Counted from the first letter of the stretch, positions 35,966-45,612 are shown. The stretch: 64,000 nt of DNA from Helicobacter rodentium ATCC 700285 (GCF_000687535.1 NZ_JHWC01000005.1:62001-126000), one strand, 5' to 3'. Notes: a model not told the origin generated them from the letters alone. Program-made: numbers and translations.

Positions 35966-36065
35966 AGCAAAAAGTAGCTTCAGCAATGGCAAAAATTTTT
36001 GATTTTAACTAAAGTTTTGCTAAAATCCGCCGATATTTACAGAATCCTAAAACTAAAGACAAAGA

Positions 36066-38141
36066 ATGCAACCTACACAATTAATTGGACAAGAAATTTT
36101 AACAAAATTAAAAGCAGCAAGTCATAAGATAGCACTTGATGAGGTCATCTTGCTGATTCGCTCTCTTGGGAAACAAGGGCAAGAGGAATTAGAGTTGGCA
36201 ACGCGGTTAGAAATTATTGCGTTGTTGCGGCAAAAAATATTGGATTTGATTTATAACAAAGGCGATATTCCTGATTATAATTTTTTATGGTGTTTTGGAA
36301 TCTTTGGGGATTGTGGAGCGGATTATAAGATTCCGCAAGATACGCGTTTTGATGGCTTTATAGATTTGGCAAGTTATGTCAAAAGCACGGAATCTGATTA
36401 TGAGCGGTTGGTGTTTATTAACTGCATTAGCGTGGCAATGTTGCTTAGGGGGGATAGGGAAGAGGCGATTAAGTTTTTCTTGCGGCATATTATTTATTTG
36501 GATTTGGTTGAGCAATATATGGAGGGGCTAAATACCTTTGTGCTAGATTTTTGCTTTTATTACCAACTCCCTGTTGAGTGGATTTTAAAGATTCAAAAAG
36601 AGGCTTTGGAGGAGGAGTATTTTTGGCAGATTTCAGATAGGAAGAAAAAATCCATTTTTCTGTGGAGTATGCATATTTTTTGGAATGTCAAGCATTATTT
36701 TAATGACTTAAAATGGCGCGAGAATTTTCCTGTGTGGCTTGGAGTTTTAAAGCGGCTTTTGGAGCAGGGAAATTTGGATTTGGCAATGTATGTGGAATTT
36801 TACATTTACCATAAATTTGGAAATTCTGCGCAGACACAGGAGGATTGGCAGGAATATAATGATAAGGTTGTGAAGCTTGTAGAGCCTCATTTTGTGGAGT
36901 ATGGCAAGGCATTACCCAAATGTAAAGAGGCGGTGGATAGGAGTGCGGGGCGCAAAATAAAAATTGGAATCTTAAAGGATAGAATTGTTGCAAATTCGCC
37001 TTATAAAGTGGAGTATTCTTTGATTAAGGCGTTGCTAAGTGAGGAGGAGTTTGCAAGTCAATATGAAATTGTGGTGTATTCTATGGCATATATTCAAAAA
37101 AGCATTGATGATGTTAAAGCAATGCAATCTTTGGTGGAGATTGGCGCGTCTGTGGTGAGTCCCGCTTTTGGTTTGGTGCAAGAGCATAGCTATTATGTCC
37201 CGCATTTGCAAAAGGCGATGATACTTAGGAATAGAATCCTTGCTGATGAAATAGATATTCTCATCTCCACAGGCACGATTGATGGGAGTGATTTTCTCTT
37301 TGCTACAAGAAGTGCGCCTAAGCAAATCTTTTGGAGTCACGGGAATGGCAGGTATGATATTAGCGGGATTGATGAGAGGATTTCACACGCTCCGCCGCCA
37401 AGTTCCCCTTATATATTTAAAGACTTTAAAGTGCCTATGGATAGGGATAGATTCTATAATCCACCCCGCGCACCCGAAGTGATTGCAGCAGAGAAAGCTA
37501 AGTATCCTATTGGGGAAGATACGATTGTGCTAGGCGTGATTGGAAGGCTTGTAAAAGTAGATAGTGATGCGTATTTAGGGGCGATTGCGGAGGTAATGCA
37601 AAAGCACAAAAATACGATTTTCATTGCGGCTGGGGCTGGGAATATTCCTGTGATTAGACAAAAGGTGGAAAAGCTTGGAATCTCGGAGCGGTTCTTTATG
37701 CCCGGATTCGTAGATCCGCATATTTATGGGCATATTATTGATATATTTTGTGATACTTTTCCAATGGAACAAGGAGAATCTAGAACAGAATTTACATATA
37801 AATTCAGAGGTGTTTCTTGTACGGCGCGTTTAAGTATATCAAAACAAGAACTACATAATATCCGCTTACAATCCATTGAGGTATGCAAGCAAAATTTCTT
37901 TTTGGCGGAAAATTCTCCTTTATCTTTTAAAGAATTTGAAAAGTATTTTTGGTTGGCAGATAATACTTGGTATAGCAATACTTCAGAATGTATTGAAAAC
38001 CTAAACAACATAATAAATATTTTTAATGATGTTAAAAAAAGAGAAAAATTCATTAGCTTTTTTAGGGTGCATTATGGTTTATATCATAAAATAGAGCAAA
38101 ATAATTTTATGAAATTGATTTTGGAGGTATTAGCAGTATGA
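36066..38141 (+). CDS. Large glycosyltransferase (GT-B, resembling GT41/HMW1C-type), first gene of the glycan cluster
   Basis: 691 aa. The N-terminal 290 residues are helical. A GT-B-like region follows: [34 protein letters not shown], a [15 protein letters not shown] segment, [24 protein letters not shown], and a donor-site-like [16 protein letters not shown]. These resemble soluble bacterial O-/N-glycosyltransferases with a TPR-like front, so a cytoplasmic protein acceptor such as flagellin is plausible. The last 120 codons (from about 37770) are more AT-rich than the rest and look less like the family, suggesting recombination. The stop overlaps the next start (ATGA). Donor and acceptor are unknown. 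Confidence 0.7.
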   Translation: MQPTQLIGQEILTKLKAASHKIALDEVILLIRSLGKQGQEELELATRLEIIALLRQKILDLIYNKGDIPDYNFLWCFGIFGDCGADYKIPQDTRFDGFIDLASYVKSTESDYERLVFINCISVAMLLRGDREEAIKFFLRHIIYLDLVEQYMEGLNTFVLDFCFYYQLPVEWILKIQKEALEEEYFWQISDRKKKSIFLWSMHIFWNVKHYFNDLKWRENFPVWLGVLKRLLEQGNLDLAMYVEFYIYHKFGNSAQTQEDWQEYNDKVVKLVEPHFVEYGKALPKCKEAVDRSAGRKIKIGILKDRIVANSPYKVEYSLIKALLSEEEFASQYEIVVYSMAYIQKSIDDVKAMQSLVEIGASVVSPAFGLVQEHSYYVPHLQKAMILRNRILADEIDILISTGTIDGSDFLFATRSAPKQIFWSHGNGRYDISGIDERISHAPPPSSPYIFKDFKVPMDRDRFYNPPRAPEVIAAEKAKYPIGEDTIVLGVIGRLVKVDSDAYLGAIAEVMQKHKNTIFIAAGAGNIPVIRQKVEKLGISERFFMPGFVDPHIYGHIIDIFCDTFPMEQGESRTEFTYKFRGVSCTARLSISKQELHNIRLQSIEVCKQNFFLAENSPLSFKEFEKYFWLADNTWYSNTSECIENLNNIINIFNDVKKREKFISFFRVHYGLYHKIEQNNFMKLILEVLAV

Positions 38142-39460
38142 CGCCAATTATATTACAGGAATTATTTAGCGAGTTAAGAAAAGAGAATCTTTCTTTTTGC
38201 ATAACCAACTTGAATTATAATAAGGTAATAATGAATCGTGAGTCCCAAGTGCAAGATAGCGGGGGGGGGGGCATTATTAGCGCTATCGTTTATCCCTATG
38301 AAGAATTATTGGGAGAAATTGGGGATTTTGAGGAAAGAAATGCGTTTGAGGGTGAAGCTCCTAAAGTTGTACCTAAAGAATTGGCGGAAAAAATCGCAAT
38401 GCATTTATTGAAATATGCAAAATTAAAAACAATTTATTTGCAAGTAACTACAAAGTGTAACTATGTCTGCCCTATGTGTCCGTTCCACGGGGAGGGTTAC
38501 GAGGGAAAATACTTCAAGGATAATCCAAGCTTAAAACCTCAAAATATGCCCTTAGAGGAAGCTAAAAGTTATGTGGATAAAATAGCGGATTATGGTGCGA
38601 ATATGGTTGCAATGTCTCCTAGTGGAGAATTTTTTGTCTATCCTCATTGGAAGGAAATTAGTCGTTATATTAAATCAAAGGGTTTAAAGATTTCTGCAAC
38701 GACTAATGGCTCTTTTCTCACAAAAGAGGTGATTACTGAACTTAAGGATATGGGATTTGATGAGTTGATTTTCTCTATTGATTCTGTCAAACAAGAAACT
38801 TATGCTAAGGTGAGAAGTCCAAAGGAAAAGGATTATGAAACCGCTATTAATGCTCCAATTCTTGCAGCAGAAGCAGGAATTTATACGCACGTGCATTTTG
38901 TCCAGCAGCAGCCAAATAGTGGAGAAAAGCAAGAGGTGCTTAAATTTTATGAAAATTCTAATGTGAAATTTATTTCTTGTGGCATTGAATTACATACAGA
39001 TTGCGATAAGGAAATGACGATTCTGCCAATTAATAGACAGCAATATATCCATGGATTGTGTGGAGCTTATAATAATATTGTGATTTTAATAGACGGAAAT
39101 CTCGTTACTTGTTGTGGTTTTGCGAATCGCTATAAATATATAAAGCATAAACTAGATATTTGCTCCTTAAAAGAACATTCCATAAAGGAAGTAATTTCTT
39201 ATCAACATTCCTTAATGGTAGATAAAGATGCAGATGTGATGAAGTTGTGTTGTAATTGCGATTTGTATCAAATGACTTTTAAAAGACAAAAAGAAATGTC
39301 TATTGAGGGCAAATATCTTGCTATAAACGAACAAGAATTTAAACAATATTTTAAGATTCCAAAAGAATTGCAAGGCACCCCAAATCATATTTTATTATGG
39401 TTGTATCAAAACAATCTCGTTACCAAAATGAAGCAAGATGGAATCCTAAAGCCAAATTAA
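38138..39460 (+). CDS. Radical SAM/SPASM protein, phase-variable, frame ON in this copy
   Basis: 440 aa. A radical SAM core with the CNYVCPMC iron-sulfur motif (CxxxCxxC, about residues 107-114) and a C-terminal cysteine-rich SPASM-like region ([19 protein letters not shown]). A G11 tract (38261-38271) encodes four glycines near residues 42-45, before the catalytic core, so a one-base change abolishes the enzyme; here the frame is open. Related proteins modify peptides or sugars by radical chemistry. The setting in a glycan operon, coupled by ATGA to a glycosyltransferase, suggests sugar or glycoprotein modification, but the reaction cannot be named. Confidence 0.8.
   Translation: MTPIILQELFSELRKENLSFCITNLNYNKVIMNRESQVQDSGGGGIISAIVYPYEELLGEIGDFEERNAFEGEAPKVVPKELAEKIAMHLLKYAKLKTIYLQVTTKCNYVCPMCPFHGEGYEGKYFKDNPSLKPQNMPLEEAKSYVDKIADYGANMVAMSPSGEFFVYPHWKEISRYIKSKGLKISATTNGSFLTKEVITELKDMGFDELIFSIDSVKQETYAKVRSPKEKDYETAINAPILAAEAGIYTHVHFVQQQPNSGEKQEVLKFYENSNVKFISCGIELHTDCDKEMTILPINRQQYIHGLCGAYNNIVILIDGNLVTCCGFANRYKYIKHKLDICSLKEHSIKEVISYQHSLMVDKDADVMKLCCNCDLYQMTFKRQKEMSIEGKYLAINEQEFKQYFKIPKELQGTPNHILLWLYQNNLVTKMKQDGILKPN
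38261..38271 (+). repeat. Poly-G tract, G11
   Basis: Lies at codons 42-45 of the radical SAM gene, in frame at this length. Other frames should truncate before the iron-sulfur motif. Confidence 0.9.
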
Positions 39461-39519
39461 CATTGTTTTTTTTAAGTTATCTTGTGAGATAATAAAAGCC
39501 AAATTATAAAGGTTTTTAT

Positions 39520-40017
39520 ATGGTTTTTATTCATTCTACTGCAAATGTTGCAAAAGAGGCAAAGATTGGAGAGGGAACGAAGGTTTGGCAGAATGTTCAA
39601 ATCCGTGAGTTTGCTAATATTGGCGAAAAATGTATCATTTCCAAAGATGTATATATTGCTGAAAATGTTTCCATTGGCGCAAGATGCAAGATTCAAAATA
39701 GTGTCTCTATTTTTCAGGGGGTTACTTTAGAAGATGATGTGTTTGTTGGACCCAATGTTGCTTTTACAAACGATAAGATTCCTAGAGCTTTCAATGAAAA
39801 TTGGGAGATTACACCAACTTTTGTGAAAAAAGGAGCAAGCATTGGCGCAAATGCCACGATTGTTTGCGGTGTTACGATTGGCAAGTATGCAATGGTGGCT
39901 GCAGGTAGCGTAGTAACTAAAGATGTAGAAGATTATAGTCTTGTAATGGGAAATCCAGCAAAACATTATAGTTATATTGATAAAATGGGGAATAAGGTCA
40001 ATGTTAAGCCAAACTGA
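39520..40017 (+). CDS. Hexapeptide-repeat sugar N-acetyltransferase (WbpD/WlbB-like)
   Basis: A 165-aa left-handed beta-helix protein with repeated [IV]G-x4 hexads (AKIGEGTKVW, ANIGEKCIISKDVYIAENVSIG, GASIGANATIVCGVTIG) and the family's NVAFTNDKIPRAF and VMGNPAKHYSYIDKMG. It resembles enzymes that acetylate the 3-amino group of UDP-sugars. A 59-base gap with a short hairpin (39477-39492) and a TTATAAAG stretch before it may hold a secondary promoter. It overlaps the next gene by 17 bases. It is set 1 of three such cassettes here. Confidence 0.82.
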   Translation: MVFIHSTANVAKEAKIGEGTKVWQNVQIREFANIGEKCIISKDVYIAENVSIGARCKIQNSVSIFQGVTLEDDVFVGPNVAFTNDKIPRAFNENWEITPTFVKKGASIGANATIVCGVTIGKYAMVAAGSVVTKDVEDYSLVMGNPAKHYSYIDKMGNKVNVKPN

Positions 40018-40963
40018 TAAATGGATAAAAATCGGCTTACTAGGTGTAGGTAGAATGGGGCAGAATCATCTGCGTATTTTATCTATGTTAAAGCATGTTG
40101 AGATTAGTTTTATTTATGATATTGCAGAAGATTCTGCTAGAGAGATTGCCGAACAATATCAAGTGCCACTTTCAACAAATCTTGATGAGGATTTGAAAAA
40201 GGTAGATGGTGTGATTATTGTAACGCCAACTTTTACGCATAGTGATTATTTCTTTAAAATTGCTCCATTGGTAAAAAATATTTTTATTGAAAAACCTTTG
40301 GCGCACACTTTGGAAGCAACTAGGGAAATTGCTCAATATGTCCAACAGCACAAGATGTGCTTACAAGTAGGTTTTATAGAGCGTTATAATCCAGCAGTTA
40401 CCGCCTTAAAAAAAGCAATCCACAATAGTCAAGCAGTGATTAATATGGATTTTACGAGGACAAATAAAATTAGCAGTCGTATTACCGATGTAGATGTTGT
40501 GTTAGATTTGATGATTCACGATATTGATTTAGCATTGTATCTCAATGGAGCAGTGGATAAAATTTATGCTTATGGTTGTTGTGAGAGAGAGATGATAGAA
40601 TTTGCAAGAGCAATCATTACACATAAAAATGGCGTGTTTTCTTCTATTACTGCTAGTCGTATCACAGAAAAGCGTATGCGATACATTAGTGTTACTTGTG
40701 ATAATATGTATGTGGATTGCAATCTTTTAAGCAAAGAAGTTTTTGTGAATAAACAATCTTTAGAGCAGTATCTTGAAAATGTTTCTATCACTTCTAAAAT
40801 GGAAACTATTGATGTGAAGCCAAGAGAAGCACTTTTGCTAGAATTGATTGATTTTATTGAAGTTTGTAGGGGTAATCAAAGAGAGATTATTCAAGCAAAA
40901 GATGCTTTAGCAGCTATGGAAGTTGCTTATGAGATTCAATCCCAAATTAAAAGAGCATTATAA
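40001..40963 (+). CDS. Gfo/Idh/MocA-family sugar oxidoreductase
   Basis: A 320-aa NAD(P)-dependent dehydrogenase. The Rossmann motif GLLGVGRMGQNHLRIL is near residue 10, the conserved EKP of FIEKPLAHT near 95, and VGFIERYNPAV and LMIHDIDLAL hold the catalytic region. ATG at 40001 with AAGG upstream is chosen; the ATG at 39977 would overlap the acetyltransferase further. By analogy it oxidises or reduces a UDP-sugar at C3 before transamination by the DegT enzyme at 41.9 kb. It is joined to the epimerase by a one-base overlap. Confidence 0.82.
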   Translation: MLSQTDKWIKIGLLGVGRMGQNHLRILSMLKHVEISFIYDIAEDSAREIAEQYQVPLSTNLDEDLKKVDGVIIVTPTFTHSDYFFKIAPLVKNIFIEKPLAHTLEATREIAQYVQQHKMCLQVGFIERYNPAVTALKKAIHNSQAVINMDFTRTNKISSRITDVDVVLDLMIHDIDLALYLNGAVDKIYAYGCCEREMIEFARAIITHKNGVFSSITASRITEKRMRYISVTCDNMYVDCNLLSKEVFVNKQSLEQYLENVSITSKMETIDVKPREALLLELIDFIEVCRGNQREIIQAKDALAAMEVAYEIQSQIKRAL

Positions 40964-41931
40964 TGGAATCTTTAAGAAAGCCCATTTGCGATAGCGTGAT
41001 TCTTGTTACAGGTGGAGCTGGGTTTATTGGCAGTCATTTGATAGATAGATTGCTCAAAGAAGGAGCAAAGCAAGTTATTGTGGTTGATAATTTATTTTTG
41101 GGTGATGAAGAAAATCTAAAATCTGCTATTCAAAAAGGAATTATTTTTTATAAAGACGATATGGAGATTCTTTCGTCTGTGGAATATATTTTTGAGCGAC
41201 ATAAAATTGATATTGTTTTTAATTGTGCCACCAAAGCTCTTAATTATTCATTTGTGAATCCAAAAAATAGCTTTAGTGTCAATAGTGCGATAATACTCAA
41301 TCTTTTAGAAGCGCAGAGAAAGGGCTCGTTTAAAACTCTCGTGCATTTTTCAACTTCAGAAGTCTATGGTAGTGCAGTTTATGAGCCAATGGACGAACAG
41401 CACCCCATTAACCCAACAACAACTTATGCAGCAGGCAAGGCTGCTGCTGATATAGCTTTAAAAAGTTGGGTGTCTATGTTTGGGTTAGATTCTTTTATTG
41501 TGAGACCTTTTAATAATTATGGACCTAGACAAAATTATAAGGGTTATTTAGCAGGAGTGATTCCCATTACAATTTATAGGATATTAAAAGGAATCTCGCC
41601 AGAGATTTATGGAAGTGGTTTGCAAAGTAGAGATTTTATTTATGTAGAAGATACGATTGATGCAATTATTAAAGTTTATCCTTTGATGCAAAAGGGAGAA
41701 AGTGTCAATATTTCAACAGAGGGGCAAATTTCTATCCAAGAAGTTATCAATAAAATTGCAAAGTTTATGGATTATAAGGGGGAGATTTTAAAAAAACCTC
41801 CTAGAAATTCTGATGTAGAATGCCATAATGCAAGTAATGCGAAAATTAAATCTTTAATTGACTATCAACTAACCCCTTTTGATGAAGGCTTAAAACGAAG
41901 CATACAATGGTATCGGGAGCATATTAAATGA
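40963..41931 (+). CDS. NAD-dependent sugar epimerase/dehydratase (extended SDR)
   Basis: 322 aa. The cofactor motif GGAGFIGSHL is near residue 17 and the catalytic Ser-Tyr-Lys set lies in STSEVYG and TTYAAGKAAAD. Substrate-domain segments RPFNNYGPRQNYKG and GLQSRDFIYVEDTIDAI are typical of 4,6-dehydratases and 4-epimerases of nucleotide sugars. With the aminotransferase and acetyltransferase it forms a path to an acylamino-deoxy sugar. Which nucleotide sugar it uses cannot be read. The stop overlaps the aminotransferase start (ATGA). Confidence 0.87.
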   Translation: MESLRKPICDSVILVTGGAGFIGSHLIDRLLKEGAKQVIVVDNLFLGDEENLKSAIQKGIIFYKDDMEILSSVEYIFERHKIDIVFNCATKALNYSFVNPKNSFSVNSAIILNLLEAQRKGSFKTLVHFSTSEVYGSAVYEPMDEQHPINPTTTYAAGKAAADIALKSWVSMFGLDSFIVRPFNNYGPRQNYKGYLAGVIPITIYRILKGISPEIYGSGLQSRDFIYVEDTIDAIIKVYPLMQKGESVNISTEGQISIQEVINKIAKFMDYKGEILKKPPRNSDVECHNASNAKIKSLIDYQLTPFDEGLKRSIQWYREHIK

Positions 41932-43010
41932 TAAAGTTAATTCAACCTTATATTTGTTTTGACGAAGTCAAGGAAGATTTTAAAGAGATTTTTGATTCTG
42001 GTTGGCTGACAAAGGGTAAATATATTCAGCAGTTTATGCAAAATTTAAAGGATTATATGAATATCCAATACGCCTATGCAACAACATCGGCAACTACTGC
42101 TTTGAGTATTTGCCTTAAGGCTTTGAATCTGCAAAGTCAAGATGAAGTCATTGTATCAGACTTCTCCTTTCCTGCTACTTCAAATGTATTGGAAGATTTA
42201 GGAATTAAGCCTATATTTGCGGATGTTTGTTTATCTACTTTTAATATGCTTCCAGAGGAGCTTGAAAAGAAAATCTCTAAAAAAACCAAAGCAGTTGTTT
42301 TTGTGCATGCATTAGGGAACCCTAGTGGTATTTCTAAGATTCAAGAAATATGTCGGCATTATAAGATTCCATTGATAGAGGACGCAGCTTGTGCGATAGG
42401 CAGCAGTGAGTATGGTAAAAAAGCCGGCACATTTGGTGAGTTGGGTTGTTTTAGTTTTCACCCTAGAAAACTCTTAACAACAGGAGAAGGCGGGGCAGTT
42501 GTTTTTAATAAGGAAAGTTTTAAGGAATTTTTTGAAATCAAATTGAATCACGGAGCAGTGTTTCATCAAGATAAATTTGACTTTGTGGATTTTGGTTATA
42601 ATTATAGACTTCCAGAATTACAAGCTGTGATGGGTATCAAGCAATTAAAGAAGTTGGACAATATAATTCAAGAAAGAAACCAAATCAGGGAAGCATATAT
42701 TCAATATTTGAATCCTTTAGGATTTCAAGCTCAAGAAATTAATAAAGAAGTAGTTTTTAATGTGCAGTCTATGGTTTTTGTCGTCCCAAAAAATATTTGT
42801 AGAGATGATTTAATTGCTTATTTATATCAAAATGGTATAGAAAGCACTTTGGGCACTTATTGTTTAAGCAACACAACTTTTTGTAAGAATAAATACAATG
42901 CGATTCAAAAGAATGCAAAATTTTTAGAAGATTCTACTTTGACGCTTCCTTGTTATAAAGGGGTTGATGTAGAGTATATTTCTAAAACTATTCAAAAGTT
43001 TTTAGCATAG
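41928..43010 (+). CDS. DegT/DnrJ/EryC1-family PLP sugar aminotransferase, set 1
   Basis: A 360-aa PLP enzyme that converts a keto sugar nucleotide to an amino sugar with glutamate as donor. The PLP lysine is in FHPRKLLTTGEGGA (about residue 180). EDAACAIGSSE (about 150) holds the cofactor-binding Asp, and TTSATTALSICLKAL forms the phosphate pocket. It is not of the PseC or LegC subtype by its N-terminus. ATGA-coupled to the SDR gene upstream and seven bases from the acyltransferase downstream. Confidence 0.9.
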   Translation: MIKLIQPYICFDEVKEDFKEIFDSGWLTKGKYIQQFMQNLKDYMNIQYAYATTSATTALSICLKALNLQSQDEVIVSDFSFPATSNVLEDLGIKPIFADVCLSTFNMLPEELEKKISKKTKAVVFVHALGNPSGISKIQEICRHYKIPLIEDAACAIGSSEYGKKAGTFGELGCFSFHPRKLLTTGEGGAVVFNKESFKEFFEIKLNHGAVFHQDKFDFVDFGYNYRLPELQAVMGIKQLKKLDNIIQERNQIREAYIQYLNPLGFQAQEINKEVVFNVQSMVFVVPKNICRDDLIAYLYQNGIESTLGTYCLSNTTFCKNKYNAIQKNAKFLEDSTLTLPCYKGVDVEYISKTIQKFLA

Positions 43011-43017
43011 GAAAATA

Positions 43018-43635
43018 ATGAAAAATAAAAATGTTTTAAAACAGAGAGGAAAGATATTTGGTTTCTTTTCTCGCTTGAGGGATAGAAAAAAGATAAAATA
43101 CAATAGAGTTTTGCCCTTGAATGAATATTTGGGCAATCGTTGGGAAAAGGCAAGTTATTTACAATGGGGAGAGGGGAGTAACTGCTATGATAATGTCTAT
43201 ATTTTTGGCGATGTGCAAGTAGGAGAAAATACCTTTGTTGGTCCTTTTTGTATTCTTGATGGAGGCGGAGGGTTAAGAATTGGCAAGTTTTGTTCTATTT
43301 CTGCTGGGGTGCAGATTTATACACATAATAGTGTGCAGTGGTCTCATCAAGGAGGAGGCTCACTTGAGTATGCTCCTGTTGTAATAGAGGATTATTGCTA
43401 TATTGGTCCAAATTCAGTCATTAGTATGGGTGTTACAATCGGTAAAGGGGCTATTGTAGGGGCTTGTAGCTTTGTAAATAAAGATGTTCCTCCTAATACA
43501 AAAGTTGCAGGTTGTCCTGCAAAAATTATTTCAACAAATACAGGAGGAAATATGAAAGATATAAATATTAGTGCGGGGGGGGGGGGTAATTCCCTTAATT
43601 GCAAACACGATTCCACCTTTCTCTGTGTGGCATAG
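43018..43635 (+). CDS. Hexapeptide acyltransferase with C-terminal poly-G tract
   Basis: 205 aa with a basic N-terminus (KKIKYNRVLPL) and a left-handed beta-helix (VQVGENTFVGPFCILDG, IGKFCSISAGVQIYTHNS, YCYIGPNSVISMGVTIG) ending in VAGCPAKII, as in sugar O- or N-acetyltransferases. The fold is complete before the G12 tract (43575-43586). After it, this copy reads NSLNCKHDSTFLCVA and stops. G11 would give a different 20-residue tail ending in a TGA that overlaps the next GTG start (GTGA); G13 stops at once. An AGGAGG and in-frame ATG at 43552 could also start a small separate product. Confidence 0.8.
   Translation: MKNKNVLKQRGKIFGFFSRLRDRKKIKYNRVLPLNEYLGNRWEKASYLQWGEGSNCYDNVYIFGDVQVGENTFVGPFCILDGGGGLRIGKFCSISAGVQIYTHNSVQWSHQGGGSLEYAPVVIEDYCYIGPNSVISMGVTIGKGAIVGACSFVNKDVPPNTKVAGCPAKIISTNTGGNMKDINISAGGGGNSLNCKHDSTFLCVA
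43575..43586 (+). repeat. Poly-G tract, G12
   Basis: At the 3' end of the hexapeptide acyltransferase, about 60 bases before the sulfotransferase start. Its length sets whether the upstream frame ends early, at 43635, or at the GTGA overlap with the sulfotransferase. Confidence 0.9.
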
Positions 43636-43644
43636 GAGGGTGGC

Positions 43645-44574
43645 GTGAGAACTCCTAATTTTATTATTGGTGGCACTGCCGCAGGTGGAACAAGTTATTT
43701 ATATGAACTTCTAATCCAACACCCCGAAGTTTATTTGCCCAAGCAAAGAATTCCAGAACCTCATTATTATTACAAAAGTTGGGAATATGCAAAGGGTTTA
43801 GAATGGTATTTAAAAGAATATTTTAATGATGTGCCAAAAGATAAAATAGCAGTTGGCGAACGCTCTAGCTCTTATCTCTATGGTGGTGCAAAGGTTGCAC
43901 AAAGAATCGCTAAAGACTTTCCGCAAATGAAATTTATCTTTATGCTACGCAATCCTATCCAAAGGGCTTGGGGTAATTACCGCTTTACTGCACTGCAGGG
44001 TTTAGAGGAATTGAGTTTTCAAGATGCAATCAAGCAAGAAAAAATTAGAATCAAAGAATCACAGGGGATTTGGAGCGAGATTCAACCTTATGATTACACA
44101 GGCAGAGGATTTTACGCCAAGCAGTTAAAAGAGTTTTTAGAGTTTTTCCCAAAAGAGCAGATTTTATGTATTAAATCAGAGTCTCTCTCTAATGAGAATT
44201 TAGAACCTCTTTTTAAAATTTATCGTTTTTTGGGGCTTTTGGATACTTCTTTTATGCCTCTTCCTGCTCCAATTCACGCAAGCCCAAGTGTTGTAAGTGC
44301 TAAAGCGCAAAAGGAGCTAAGAGATTATTTTGGGGGAGATAAATTTAGCTTTTTAATGAATAATATTCGCAAAGAAGAAAATGTGGAGATTCAAGATAAA
44401 CAAAAATATTTACAACTTCAAGAAAATCTTAAAGGCAAAAAAGAAGCAATACCACAAGATTGTGAAAAGATTTTGCAAGAGGTTTTTAAATCTGACATAG
44501 AAGAATTAGAAAAAATGGTGGATTTTGATGTGAAATCTTGGCAAACAATTTCTGCGGGGGGGGGGGGCTTTTAG
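43645..44574 (+). CDS. Sulfotransferase-family protein with C-terminal poly-G tract
   Basis: 309 aa, similar to PAPS-dependent carbohydrate sulfotransferases. The N-terminal PAPS-loop region FIIGGTAAGGTSYLYELL is followed by QHPEVYLPKQRIPEPHYYY, and the 3'-phosphate-binding segment is FMLRNPIQRAWGNYRF near residues 95-110. The PAPS-loop lysine common in the family appears to be Ala here (TAAGGT), so activity should not be assumed. AGGAGGG at 43634-43640 makes the GTG start strong. A G12 tract (44556-44567) ends the protein as AGGGGF; G13 would add 19 residues into the next gene's start. An APS kinase lies in the same cluster at 63.5 kb. Confidence 0.82.
   Translation: MRTPNFIIGGTAAGGTSYLYELLIQHPEVYLPKQRIPEPHYYYKSWEYAKGLEWYLKEYFNDVPKDKIAVGERSSSYLYGGAKVAQRIAKDFPQMKFIFMLRNPIQRAWGNYRFTALQGLEELSFQDAIKQEKIRIKESQGIWSEIQPYDYTGRGFYAKQLKEFLEFFPKEQILCIKSESLSNENLEPLFKIYRFLGLLDTSFMPLPAPIHASPSVVSAKAQKELRDYFGGDKFSFLMNNIRKEENVEIQDKQKYLQLQENLKGKKEAIPQDCEKILQEVFKSDIEELEKMVDFDVKSWQTISAGGGGF
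44556..44567 (+). repeat. Poly-G tract, G12
   Basis: At the 3' end of the sulfotransferase gene. G12 stops at 44572-44574, G11 stops four codons after the tract, and G13 extends to a TGA at 44625-44627, overlapping the following ATG at 44617. Confidence 0.9.
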
Positions 44575-44616
44575 CTGATAATTCTTTTCGTTGCTTTTCA
44601 GTTTGCGAGGTGCGTT

Positions 44617-45612
44617 ATGCGAGTTGAAAAGCTACATCCTCATTTGCATAACTCTTATAATGCGTTTTTAGAGTCTATGCCAACGATGCTTTATTATTCT
44701 TTAAATTTTAAAAAACTTCTAGAAGATATTTTACATTGTGATTCGCATTATATGGTTGCTTTAGAGGGGGATAAGGTTTGTGGAATTTTGCCTTTGATGT
44801 CTAAAAGTGGCTCATATGGAGAAGTTTTAAATTCTTTACCATTTTATGGGAGTAATGGAGGGATTATCGCAAATAATATGGAAGCTAGTTTTATTTTAAG
44901 AGAATGCTATAATCAATTTGCTTCTACATTCGCAAGTACAAATTATATTCAAAACCCATTAACAATAGAATCTAGCGGTATTTTGCACGATTTTGTAGAT
45001 AGGCGACTTTCGCAATGGACTAAACTAAAGGATAAAGACGCTTTGTTTGCTTCGTTTGCATCTAGTGCAAGACGCAATATCAAAAAATCTCTTAGGGAGA
45101 ATATAAAAGTTACTACGACAAAAAAGATTGACTTTTTGTATCAAACACATAGAGAAAATATTTTAGCCAACAATGGAATCCCAAAAGAAAAAATATTTTT
45201 TGAAAAAATCTCTAAATGTTTTAAAGATGGAGAGTATAAAATTTATGCGGCATTTTACAATGATAAGCCCATAGCGGCTTTGCTACTCTTTTATTTTGGG
45301 GGAATTGTGGAATACTATACCCCGGCTACCTTGCTAGAGTTTAGGAATCTACAAGCTCTCCCTTTGTTGGTTTATATTGCTATGGTGGATGCTTATGAAA
45401 AAGGTTACCAGTGGTGGAATTGGGGTGGGACTTGGGGAAGTCAGGAAAGTTTATATAGATTTAAAGAAAAATTTGGTGCAATAGAAAAGCATTATAACTA
45501 TTATTGCAAATTGAACAATCAAGATATTTTGAATGCCAAAGCTTCGGAATTATTGAGGGAATATCCTTATTTTTATGTTGTTCCATTTAGTGCTTTAAAG
45601 GAGAGTGAATGA
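44617..45612 (+). CDS. FemAB/GNAT-like acyl- or aminoacyl-transferase
   Basis: 331 aa with the double-GNAT (BioF2/FemAB-like) pattern. The N-terminal half has HYMVALEGDKVCGILPLM, then SARRNIKKSLRENIKV. The C-terminal half has IYAAFYNDKPIAALLLFYFGG, NLQALPLLVYIAMVDAYEKG and WWNWGGTWGSQESLYRFKEKFG, the usual tail of the family. Relatives add amino acids or acyl groups to amines of peptidoglycan or sugars. In this cluster it could acylate an amino sugar. GAGG at 44607-44610 is the ribosome site. ATGA overlap with the next gene. Confidence 0.75.
   Translation: MRVEKLHPHLHNSYNAFLESMPTMLYYSLNFKKLLEDILHCDSHYMVALEGDKVCGILPLMSKSGSYGEVLNSLPFYGSNGGIIANNMEASFILRECYNQFASTFASTNYIQNPLTIESSGILHDFVDRRLSQWTKLKDKDALFASFASSARRNIKKSLRENIKVTTTKKIDFLYQTHRENILANNGIPKEKIFFEKISKCFKDGEYKIYAAFYNDKPIAALLLFYFGGIVEYYTPATLLEFRNLQALPLLVYIAMVDAYEKGYQWWNWGGTWGSQESLYRFKEKFGAIEKHYNYYCKLNNQDILNAKASELLREYPYFYVVPFSALKESE

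Noticed and set aside
43398-43676. 92-codon minus-strand frame spanning a poly-G (reads as poly-C, proline)
   Set aside because: Antisense to the acyltransferase, proline run from the tract, no supporting features.
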